From Aquificales bacterium (GTDB lineage: Bacteria > Aquificota > Aquificia > Aquificales > QOAS01): a stretch of 8,824 nt of DNA. The notes below the pieces were generated by a model. That model had not been told where the DNA came from. It ran no database searches and saw only the letters and a list, made by a program, of their open reading frames with translations. The position numbers and the translations under genes were made by a program. The DNA lies in the NCBI GenBank assembly GCA_027035985.1, contig JALVTI010000069.1, forward strand, positions 1 through 8,824, given 5' to 3'. Below, piece after piece: positions 1 through 5,134 of the stretch (the first letter of the stretch is position 1; each line of letters starts with the position of its first letter).

Positions 1-468
1 GATATTGTTTATATCATTGTTTATGAAAGTATTGATGCCGTTCAGAAGTTAGCTACTCAAACGGGTCAGCAACATCAAATATCAAATGCTATAAATTCAT
101 TTTTTGGAATTCATCCTAAAACTTTACAGAATTTGGGTGTGGATTGGCAATACAAATCTAGTTCCAAATATTCGGGTTCTACACAGCAATCCGGTGTCTT
201 ATCTACAAGATTGGCAGCTTATGTAAAAAAGGTTTATCCAAATGGAAACTTATTAATAGAAGCCAGTAGATATATATACCTAAATGAAGCGGGACATAAA
301 ATAATCTTAAGAGGAATTGTTCGTCCTGAGGATATCGGACCAGATAATTCCATACCATCTTCTAGAATAGCCAATTTGGAGATTATTTATGACGGTAAAG
401 GATATATGGTAGATGCTTCCTCTCCTGGTTGGTTTACAAGATTTTTAGCTAAAATTTGGCCTTTTTAA
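1..468 (+). CDS. flgH: Flagellar L-ring protein FlgH, 3' part (5' end outside window)
   Basis: FlgH builds the L-ring, the outer-membrane bushing around the flagellar rod in Gram-negative bacteria. The frame is open from base 1, giving 155 codons before TAA at 466-468. The lipoprotein signal and roughly the first third of a normal protein of about 230 residues lie upstream of the window. Recognition rests on the C-terminal family pattern: an LPNGNL-like segment (here YPNGNLLIEA), then RGIVRPEDIGPDNSI, an IANLEI-IY-GKG stretch, and the characteristic PGWFTRFLAKIWPF ending. No start codon inside the window needs to be invoked, because the reading frame runs in from the left. The gene is AT-rich (30-38% G+C in five hand-counted 60-base lines), unlike everything to its right. 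Its last 20 bases overlap the 3' end of the convergent methyltransferase gene. A flagellar P-ring gene (flgI) would be an expected upstream neighbour but is not visible. Confidence 0.93.
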   Translation, partial: DIVYIIVYESIDAVQKLATQTGQQHQISNAINSFFGIHPKTLQNLGVDWQYKSSSKYSGSTQQSGVLSTRLAAYVKKVYPNGNLLIEASRYIYLNEAGHKIILRGIVRPEDIGPDNSIPSSRIANLEIIYDGKGYMVDASSPGWFTRFLAKIWPF

Positions 469-1087
469 ATAAAAGACCAACAAAGCTACCTTTTCCATAT
501 CCCTCCTTTGGGGGATATTCCCTTATATCGGTTCCAAAAATGGTCTGTCCCGCTTTAATCAACCTCAAAGAGGTGTTTTGTTCGACCGTGGATATCAGCT
601 CTTCGGTTCCGAAAAATGTAGCCTCTCCGTAAAACTTACTGCGGTTTCTTTTCGCCTCATAAATTCTCCCCAAGGGACTGTTTTTATCCACAAAGGCTAT
701 TAGAAAGTGACCTCCGTGGAGCAGAATCCTTTCGACTTCGAGCAGTGCGGCAAACGGGTTGTCCACAAAACATATGGTCGTAACCATCAGGGAGAAATCG
801 ACCGTTTCTGAGCCTATCGGCAGTCTTTCGGCGATACCCCTAACCGCCTTTATACCCCTACGTTTGGCTATTTTTAACATTTTGGGAGAAGGATCGACCC
901 CGTATGGTATCCCCAAAGGGGCGGCAAATCTTCCGCTTCCAACCCCTATCTCCAATCCTCTTTTTACAGGAATACCCTTGAGAAGGAACTTTAACAACCG
1001 TAATTCGGAAAGATAAAGTGGTTTATTTTTTTCAAACCAATTCTCGTAATGGTTTGTAAACCGTTCGAAGGGTTCTATTTTTGCCAT
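449..1087 (-). CDS. Class I SAM-dependent methyltransferase (Methyltransf_11 type), substrate unknown
   Basis: This 212-residue protein has the Rossmann-like fold motifs of a small-molecule or lipid methyltransferase. Motif I is LEIGVGSGR (residues 45-53), the glycine loop that holds S-adenosylmethionine. GVDPSP (63-68) supplies the acidic residue that would bind the ribose. DFSLMVTTICFVDNP (97-111) is the motif II strand, and LLHGGHFLIAFV (122-133) fits motif III. There is no signal peptide or membrane segment, so it is probably cytosolic. It is similar in size to UbiE/MenG-type enzymes but I do not see their specific signatures, so a quinone-methylation role would be a guess. The chosen ATG (1085-1087) is preceded on its strand by a weak GGA; an ATG further upstream at 1099-1101 is out of frame. 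It is transcribed away from the nuo operon and ends in TAG inside flgH. Its base composition resembles the nuo genes rather than flgH. Confidence 0.85.
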   Translation of the reverse strand: MAKIEPFERFTNHYENWFEKNKPLYLSELRLLKFLLKGIPVKRGLEIGVGSGRFAAPLGIPYGVDPSPKMLKIAKRRGIKAVRGIAERLPIGSETVDFSLMVTTICFVDNPFAALLEVERILLHGGHFLIAFVDKNSPLGRIYEAKRNRSKFYGEATFFGTEELISTVEQNTSLRLIKAGQTIFGTDIREYPPKEGYGKGSFVGLLFKKAKF

Positions 1088-1174
1088 TTTTTTGTTTCCA
1101 TGACTTTTATTTTTTCCTTTTTATTTTAGGTATTGCAATATAAGAAAATAGTTAGCACCTTCGGAGGTGAGAAA
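1088..1174. promoter_or_regulatory. Divergent leader between the methyltransferase and nuoA
   Basis: This 87-base AT-rich stretch separates two divergently transcribed genes and is the only obvious place for the main nuo promoter. It contains a long T-rich tract (about 1086-1127). TATAAG at 1139-1144 matches five of six bases of a sigma-70 -10 box for the plus strand, but I find no convincing -35 hexamer 16-18 bases upstream. On the minus strand TAAAAT (complement of 1122-1127) could serve as a -10 for the methyltransferase, again without a good -35. The region is called from position and composition; the boxes are tentative. Confidence 0.45.
1156..1169 (+). promoter_or_regulatory. Hairpin covering the nuoA Shine-Dalgarno site
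   Basis: CACCT (1156-1160) pairs perfectly with AGGTG (1165-1169) around a four-base TCGG loop. The 3' arm and loop include the GGAGGTG Shine-Dalgarno sequence of nuoA, whose ATG begins at 1175. When folded, the stem would hide the ribosome site of the first gene of the operon. The stem has only five pairs, so at a thermophile's growth temperature it may be open most of the time. The pairing is seen directly; a regulatory role is inference. Confidence 0.4.
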
Positions 1175-1516
1175 ATGCTGGTGACTTTTATCCTTTTTGT
1201 GGTAGGAATCGTCGCAACGGTTCTCCTATTTTGGTTAATAGCACTTATTTACGCACCCAAAGGGGAGTCGGTTGCAAAACACGTTCCCTACGAGTGTGCC
1301 GTTCCGCCCGAGGGACCCCTACCCAAGAAGTCCAATTTCCGTTACTACTTCTTTGGGATTCTATTCCTGACGATGGATATGGTGGGAATGTTCGTGGCTT
1401 TGGAAGCAATAACTAATGGAAAAGGCTTTTGGATTTACTTACTCTTTGTTATACCTCTACTTCTCGCCATCTGGCACATCATAGGAGGGAAGCGTTATGT
1501 TGACCAAGTTTCTTGA
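1175..1516 (+). CDS. nuoA: NADH-quinone oxidoreductase-like subunit A (complex I, ND3 homologue)
   Basis: NuoA is a small three-helix membrane subunit at the junction between the peripheral and membrane arms of complex I; its first loop reorganises during coupling. The 113-residue protein shows helix 1 (about 3-26), the loop with the family signature PYEC (38-41), helix 2 (about 57-78) and helix 3 (about 85-104), a normal length. Asp68 matches the conserved Asp of the FDxE motif in helix 2, but the Glu two residues later is replaced by Val70 (motif MDMV); Glu77 lies two helical turns further on. The ATG at 1175 is chosen because GGAGGTGA stands seven bases upstream; an in-frame TTG at 1133 has no such site and would add 14 residues not expected in the family. 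It is the first gene of the operon and overlaps nuoB by 20 bases, suggesting translational coupling. Confidence 0.92.
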   Translation: MLVTFILFVVGIVATVLLFWLIALIYAPKGESVAKHVPYECAVPPEGPLPKKSNFRYYFFGILFLTMDMVGMFVALEAITNGKGFWIYLLFVIPLLLAIWHIIGGKRYVDQVS

Positions 1517-2027
1517 TTTTTTCGGTTGGGCTAGGGCGAACAGCCCCTGGATGGTTCACTACTGTTCGGGGTGCTGTTCCTTGGAGATATTGGCTCTAAT
1601 GGGTCCCCGCTTTGACTGGGAGAGGTACGGATTTTTGCCCGTTCCCTCCCCAAGGCAAGCCGACTTCATAGTTATTACCGGTTTGGTCTCCAGAAAGGTT
1701 TTACCCGTCCTTCTGATGACCTATGACCAAATGCCCAAACCCCGTTACGTATTCGCCATAGGGGCTTGCGCCTTCGACGGGGGTCCCTATTACGATTCGA
1801 CTTCGGTCGTGACCAATATACCCGAAATACTCCCTCCCGACGTTTTCGTTGCCGGTTGTCCGCCCACACCGGAGGCTATCCTCGACGGCTTGCTTGAGAT
1901 GAAAAGAATTATTAGGGAGAAAAGGGAAGCTCGCGCCGAGAGGGAGGGGACTTGGAGGGAAATCCTCAAACAGGAATTGAAAAAAAATCCCCTTCTATCG
2001 CAACAACCCTTCTTTGTTGGCGGTTAA
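1497..2027 (+). CDS. nuoB: NADH-quinone oxidoreductase-like subunit B (carries cluster N2)
   Basis: NuoB (PSST in mitochondria) holds the 4Fe-4S cluster N2, the last in the electron chain, and faces NuoD; it is homologous to the small subunit of [NiFe] hydrogenases. The 176-residue protein has the expected ligands: tandem Cys26-Cys27 in SGCCSLEI, Cys91 in GACAFDGGPYY, and Cys121 in VAGCPPTPEA. An additional Cys23 sits just before the tandem pair. SPRQADFIVITG (51-62) and YDQMPKPRYVFAIGAC (76-91) are family-typical. The usual CPPRPE reads CPPTPE here. A basic, charged tail (about 140-176) follows the conserved domain. The ATG has AGGAGGGA upstream, inside the end of nuoA. Soluble or peripheral, no transmembrane helix. 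The product is close to both standard NuoB and group 4 hydrogenase small subunits; gene order argues for NuoB. Confidence 0.94.
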   Translation: MLTKFLDFFGWARANSPWMVHYCSGCCSLEILALMGPRFDWERYGFLPVPSPRQADFIVITGLVSRKVLPVLLMTYDQMPKPRYVFAIGACAFDGGPYYDSTSVVTNIPEILPPDVFVAGCPPTPEAILDGLLEMKRIIREKREARAEREGTWREILKQELKKNPLLSQQPFFVGG

Positions 2028-2030
2028 ATC

Positions 2031-2060
2031 TTGACAACGGCTTTGGGTTCTTTTTTTACT
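2031..2060 (+). promoter_or_regulatory. Weak candidate internal promoter in the nuoB-nuoC gap
   Basis: The 65 bases between nuoB and nuoC (2028-2092) form the only sizeable gap in the operon. TTGACA at 2031-2036 is a perfect sigma-70 -35 hexamer. Eighteen bases further, TTTACT (2055-2060) matches four of six -10 bases. Two runs of seven T follow a GGTTC and a CTCAA. The -35 match may be chance, so this is tentative; the gap may equally be plain spacer. Confidence 0.2.
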
Positions 2061-2092
2061 TATTCTCAATTTTTTTCGGCGGGAGGACGCTA

Positions 2093-2557
2093 ATGGGTTT
2101 TGAGAGCTTTGCCAAAAAGATGGAAACATACTTCGGCGTGAAAGCCGAGGAATACCCCCAAAACAGGGTGGCAAAAACCTATATGTTTAAAATACAACCC
2201 CACCACATAAGGGAGGTTGCCAAACTCCTCAAGGAGGAAGGTTTTAATTTCTTCCACACCCTGTCGCCGGTGGACTACTCCCCCAAAGGTAGGGGATTGG
2301 AGCTCAATTACTTCTTCGAAAGTATAGAGGAAAGAATTTGGGTCTTAATTAGGACGGAAGTACCTTTGGAGAATCCGGAAATAGATTCGATTCACGATAT
2401 ATTCCCCGCCTTGGAGGCTTGCGAGAGGGAGGAGTGGGAAAAATTTGGAATTAACTTTAAGGGACATCCGAGGCTCAAACCCCTTTTGCTCGACGATACC
2501 CTTCAGGGAAAATGGGTTCAGAGGAAGTCCTATATACCCGAACCTCATCGAAAGTAA
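2093..2557 (+). CDS. nuoC: NADH-quinone oxidoreductase-like subunit C (30 kDa subunit homologue)
   Basis: NuoC is a structural subunit of the complex I connecting arm, docking beside NuoD and NuoB; it carries no cofactor. The 154-residue protein contains the diagnostic C-terminal block EREEWEKFGINFKGHPRLK, with the ExExxx(D/E)-FGI-F-GHP pattern of the 30 kDa subunit family (Complex1_30kDa). The N-terminal alpha/beta portion (about 20-85) includes HIREVAKLLKEEGF and LSPVDYSPKGRG, a weaker match to the usual D-T-VDY region. The frame is open upstream to 1952, but the ATG at 2093 is preferred because GGGAGGA lies a few bases before it and the longer version would add 47 residues overlapping nuoB. 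It follows a 65-base gap and is followed after 12 bases by nuoD. C and D are separate genes here, unlike the fused nuoCD of Escherichia coli. Confidence 0.92.
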   Translation: MGFESFAKKMETYFGVKAEEYPQNRVAKTYMFKIQPHHIREVAKLLKEEGFNFFHTLSPVDYSPKGRGLELNYFFESIEERIWVLIRTEVPLENPEIDSIHDIFPALEACEREEWEKFGINFKGHPRLKPLLLDDTLQGKWVQRKSYIPEPHRK

Positions 2558-2563
2558 GGAGGT
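2555..2563 (+). promoter_or_regulatory. nuoD Shine-Dalgarno site overlapping the nuoC stop codon
   Basis: TAAGGAGGT is fully complementary to the usual 3' end of bacterial 16S rRNA, and its first three bases are the nuoC TAA stop. The nuoD ATG follows at 2570. A ribosome finishing nuoC therefore stops exactly on the next gene's binding site. The same layout recurs at nuoD-nuoH, nuoH-nuoI and nuoL-nuoM. Confidence 0.75.
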
Positions 2564-2569
2564 AGCCGT

Positions 2570-3697
2570 ATGTATAAGGGAGCTCAAATAATTACCCAAC
2601 CGGTCGGTAAAGAAGGCGACCTTATGGTCCTGAACTGGGGTGTTCAGCACCCGGCTTCGGGACCTATGCGGATAAAAGTTTGGCTTGATGGCGAAAAGAT
2701 TGTAAAGGTGGAAAACGACCCCGGCTATGTTACCCGAAACCTCGAAAAGATGCTCGAATATCGCACCTGGGAAAACGCCGTTGTCAACGTGGAAAGAATT
2801 TGCTTTATCGACGACCTGGGAACCATACTGAATTGGGCGCTCGCCGTTGAAAAATTGGCGGATGTCGAAGTTCCCAAAAATGTCCAATACTTTAGAGTAA
2901 TCCTCGCCGAGGTGGGAAGAATTGTTTCCCACCTCATAGGTATTGGCGGTATGTTTGGAGCCCTCGGCGTTGCGACCCCCACGATGTGGGTTCTCGCCCT
3001 GAGGGAGTACTATCTCGACTTCCTGGAACACTATTCCGGATATAGGATTTCCACGGCGGCTATTGTTCCCGGAGGTGTCCGCTTTGAGCCCAAAAAGGAG
3101 GATTTCGACCTACTTAGGAAAGCCGTAGAGGAAACGGAGAGGAGATGGGACGACTACAAAGAGGTCTTTATCGATAACCCGACCCTTGTAGAGAGGTATA
3201 AGGGTATCGGGATTATTCCGAAGGAGCTGGTTTTCGAACTGGGATTGAGGGGTCCCGTTGCGAGGGCTTCCGGCGTCGATTACGACCTGAGAAAGCGTTA
3301 TCCCTATAGCTCCTATGAGGATTTCAACTTCAAAGTGGTTGTGAAGGAAGAGGGAGATGCCTACGCCCGTTTCCTCGTCGTTCTCGAGGAGATAGAGGAA
3401 TCGGTAAAAATCATCAAGCAGGCGCTGGAAGGAATGCCAGAAGGGGACAAGTGGAAGGTTCGTATGCCCAAAAAGATTAAGGCGGGCGAAGCCTATTCCG
3501 CCGTCGAGTGGGCGAGGGGAGGCATCGAATACCACGTTGTCAGTGACGGCGGAACGGGGGCTTACAGGGTGAAGATTTCGGCGCCTTCTTTTATGAACAT
3601 TTGGGCTTTGGAATATATAGCGCCCGGGCACAAGCTCGCCGACCTGGCAACTATTTTTGCAAGCCTCTACATCTGCCACGGAGATTTGGACAGATAA
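2570..3697 (+). CDS. nuoD: Divergent NuoD-like subunit (49 kDa / hydrogenase large-subunit family) with altered active site
   Basis: NuoD forms the quinone cavity with NuoB and NuoH in complex I and is homologous to the large subunit of [NiFe] hydrogenases. The 375-residue protein covers the whole family: VQHPASGPMRI (25-35), GYVTRNLEK (52-60), ERICFIDD (75-82), WALAVEKL (89-96), EVGRIVSHL (114-122), VPGGV (166-170), RASGVDYDLRKRYPY (232-246), and the C-terminal ICHGDLDR (368-375). Compared with standard NuoD from memory, the second His of HPxxH is lost, the Tyr of DRxDY is Phe79, and the Asp before the GA(M/x)T segment is Ala131; these are the quinone-headgroup residues. At the two hydrogenase CxxC positions it has Cys78-Asp81 and Cys369-Asp372. 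ATG with a perfect ribosome site; 12 bases to nuoH. It clearly belongs to the complex I/hydrogenase superfamily; calling it a quinone reductase is less certain. Confidence 0.9.
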   Translation: MYKGAQIITQPVGKEGDLMVLNWGVQHPASGPMRIKVWLDGEKIVKVENDPGYVTRNLEKMLEYRTWENAVVNVERICFIDDLGTILNWALAVEKLADVEVPKNVQYFRVILAEVGRIVSHLIGIGGMFGALGVATPTMWVLALREYYLDFLEHYSGYRISTAAIVPGGVRFEPKKEDFDLLRKAVEETERRWDDYKEVFIDNPTLVERYKGIGIIPKELVFELGLRGPVARASGVDYDLRKRYPYSSYEDFNFKVVVKEEGDAYARFLVVLEEIEESVKIIKQALEGMPEGDKWKVRMPKKIKAGEAYSAVEWARGGIEYHVVSDGGTGAYRVKISAPSFMNIWALEYIAPGHKLADLATIFASLYICHGDLDR

Positions 3698-3709
3698 GGG
3701 GGGAGAGCT

Positions 3710-4657
3710 ATGGATTTGGCGTGGGTTTTGTTCAAAACGTTGGTATTTCCCGGCGTTACCTTTTTGTTGTTGGTAATCTTTGCCACCTTTTACCTGGAGA
3801 GGAAACTGGTAGCCGATATGCACGGTAGGACGGGACCTTACTATGTGGGACCTTACGGTATTCTGCAAACGGTGGCGGATATTTTCAAAATCCTTCAAAA
3901 GGAGGTAATTATTCACCGTGAAGCGGATAGGTTCCTATTTCTTATAGTTCCCGCTGTTGCTTTCATAATGGTTTCCCTTGTTGCGGCGTTTATTCCCTAC
4001 GACAAAAACCTCTGGATAGTTTCAACCCCTTACGACCTCGTCATTTCCTTAGCTTTGCTAACCTCCCTGCCTGCAATATTCCTGTTCGCCGGTTGGGTTT
4101 CGAAAAGTAAATATCCCTTTATAGGTGGTGTAAGGGTTATAAACCAGCTCATTTCCGGCGAGATACCTCTTTGGTTGGCGGGTTTGTCGGTAGCCCTCTG
4201 GTATGGAACCTTCAATTACGTCGAAATAGTGGAGAAGTTCGATATTATAGGGTTTCTCGTTAACATCGTCGGATTTTTAATCTTTCTGGTGGCTATTCTA
4301 ATAGTTGCCGACAGACCCCCCTTCGATATACCGGAGGCGGAACAGGAAATCGTATACGGATTTCTCACGGAATATACCGGCGTCGGCTACCTCCTATTGG
4401 CGGGCGCCAAATTCCTCGAAGTTTTCGTTTTAGCGGCTATGACTGTAACCCTCTTTTTGGGAGGTTTTAAAGGTCCTTTCCTACCCGGATGGGTTTGGTT
4501 CTTTATAAAAGTTTTCGCAATTTATTACCTAGCCTTTGCAATAAGGGCGTCCACTCCTAGGATAAGGTTGGACCAACTCATCAAGTTTACGTGGACGGTA
4601 TTGGTGCCCCTTTCGCTGCTAAATATATTGCTCGTTTTGGCGGTTAAAGCGCTTTAA
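3710..4657 (+). CDS. nuoH: NADH-quinone oxidoreductase-like subunit H (ND1 homologue)
   Basis: NuoH is the membrane-heel subunit that, with NuoD and NuoB, lines the quinone tunnel and starts the proton path. The 315-residue protein has about eight transmembrane helices. Signatures: LERKLVADMHGRTGP (29-43), GILQTVADIFKILQKE (50-65), LFAGWVSKSKYPFIGG (125-140), the acidic loop ADRPPFDIPEAEQE (200-213) followed by TEY (220-222), and RASTPRIRLDQL (279-290). The charged loop residues thought to couple electron transfer to pumping are retained, in contrast to the altered NuoD. One difference is SGE (149-151) where SYE is usual. ATG preceded by GGGGGGAG; 12 bases after nuoD, directly following it with no nuoE, F or G in between. 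Length is normal for the family (about 310-340). Confidence 0.95.
   Translation: MDLAWVLFKTLVFPGVTFLLLVIFATFYLERKLVADMHGRTGPYYVGPYGILQTVADIFKILQKEVIIHREADRFLFLIVPAVAFIMVSLVAAFIPYDKNLWIVSTPYDLVISLALLTSLPAIFLFAGWVSKSKYPFIGGVRVINQLISGEIPLWLAGLSVALWYGTFNYVEIVEKFDIIGFLVNIVGFLIFLVAILIVADRPPFDIPEAEQEIVYGFLTEYTGVGYLLLAGAKFLEVFVLAAMTVTLFLGGFKGPFLPGWVWFFIKVFAIYYLAFAIRASTPRIRLDQLIKFTWTVLVPLSLLNILLVLAVKAL
4644..4657 (+). repeat. 14-base perfect palindrome at the nuoH stop codon
   Basis: TTAAAGCGCTTTAA reads identically on both strands and covers the last codons and the TAA of nuoH, directly before the GGGGGAGGGG ribosome site of nuoI. It could be a protein-binding half-site pair or a small RNA hairpin, but lies in coding sequence and may be coincidental. 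Confidence 0.3.
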
Positions 4658-4672
4658 GGGGGAGGGGAAGTT

Positions 4673-5134
4673 ATGTTAGGCGTTATATTGGAAAAAATTG
4701 TTCTGGTAGCTTCCAGGGCTGTAAAACCAAAGGATACCCATTACTATCCGGAGAAAAATCCGGATGTGCGTAAGAAGCCCGAAAAATTTAGGGGTAGGCA
4801 CTTTATAAATGCGGAAACCTGTATTGGCTGCTACGCCTGTGAGAGGGCTTGTCCGATAGGCGCCATAATAATGGTTCCCACCGGCTTAAAGCGCCCCAGG
4901 GCTATGCCCGTTGTCAATCTAGGAAGGTGTTGCTATTGCGGTTTGTGCGAAGATTCCTGCCCCACCAAGGAAAAGTCGATATATCTAACCGAAGACTACG
5001 ACATTGTGGTGGAAGAGGTCGAATTGACACCCCTATTGGACGAACTTTGGGCGAAACCCGTGGGGGATATAACCAAAAATCCGCTGGTTGTGAAGGACCT
5101 CCAAAAGCAGAAACAACAGAAGGAGGGTAAGTAA
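4673..5134 (+). CDS. nuoI: NADH-quinone oxidoreductase-like subunit I (2 x 4Fe-4S ferredoxin, TYKY homologue)
   Basis: NuoI is the ferredoxin-like subunit that passes electrons through clusters N6a and N6b to N2 in NuoB. The 153-residue protein has two complete CxxCxxCxxxCP motifs: Cys50/53/56/60 (CIGCYACERACP) and Cys86/89/92/96 (CCYCGLCEDSCP), with an extra Cys87. An amphipathic N-terminal segment (about 1-18) would lie on the membrane. After the second motif comes the family-typical short acidic stretch (LTEDYDIVVEE) and a lysine/glutamine-rich tail of about 20 residues. The ATG has GGGGGAGGGG upstream and lies 15 bases after nuoH. The TAA overlaps the ATG of nuoJ (TAATG). If there is no NuoE-F-G, these clusters would be the natural entry for electrons from a soluble ferredoxin; that is inference. 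Confidence 0.95.
   Translation: MLGVILEKIVLVASRAVKPKDTHYYPEKNPDVRKKPEKFRGRHFINAETCIGCYACERACPIGAIIMVPTGLKRPRAMPVVNLGRCCYCGLCEDSCPTKEKSIYLTEDYDIVVEEVELTPLLDELWAKPVGDITKNPLVVKDLQKQKQQKEGK

Noticed and set aside
497..518. Imperfect hairpin (ATATCCC pairing with GGGATAT, plus two inner G-C pairs and a bulged T) as terminator of flgH
   Set aside because: No T run follows on the plus strand and it lies in conserved coding sequence of the methyltransferase; the pairing may be incidental.
1133..1174. Upstream TTG start giving nuoA 14 extra residues
   Set aside because: The ATG at 1175 has a proper Shine-Dalgarno and gives the usual N-terminus just before helix 1.
1952..2092. Upstream start giving nuoC 47 extra residues
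   Set aside because: It would overlap nuoB, and the extra part does not resemble NuoC; GGGAGGA supports ATG 2093.
2345..3031. Long minus-strand open frame (228 codons) opposite nuoC and nuoD
   Set aside because: It lies antisense to two well-conserved family members, has no recognisable motif or ribosome site, and is a by-product of codon use on the plus strand.
3698..3709. Possibility that nuoE-F-G were deleted recently between nuoD and nuoH
   Set aside because: The 12-base junction is clean, with a normal stop and ribosome site and no gene remnants, so no trace of a recent deletion is visible.
3110..3916. Long minus-strand open frame (268 codons) opposite nuoD and nuoH
   Set aside because: Same reason: the plus-strand frames carry clear NuoD and NuoH motifs through the whole stretch; the antisense translation resembles no family I know.
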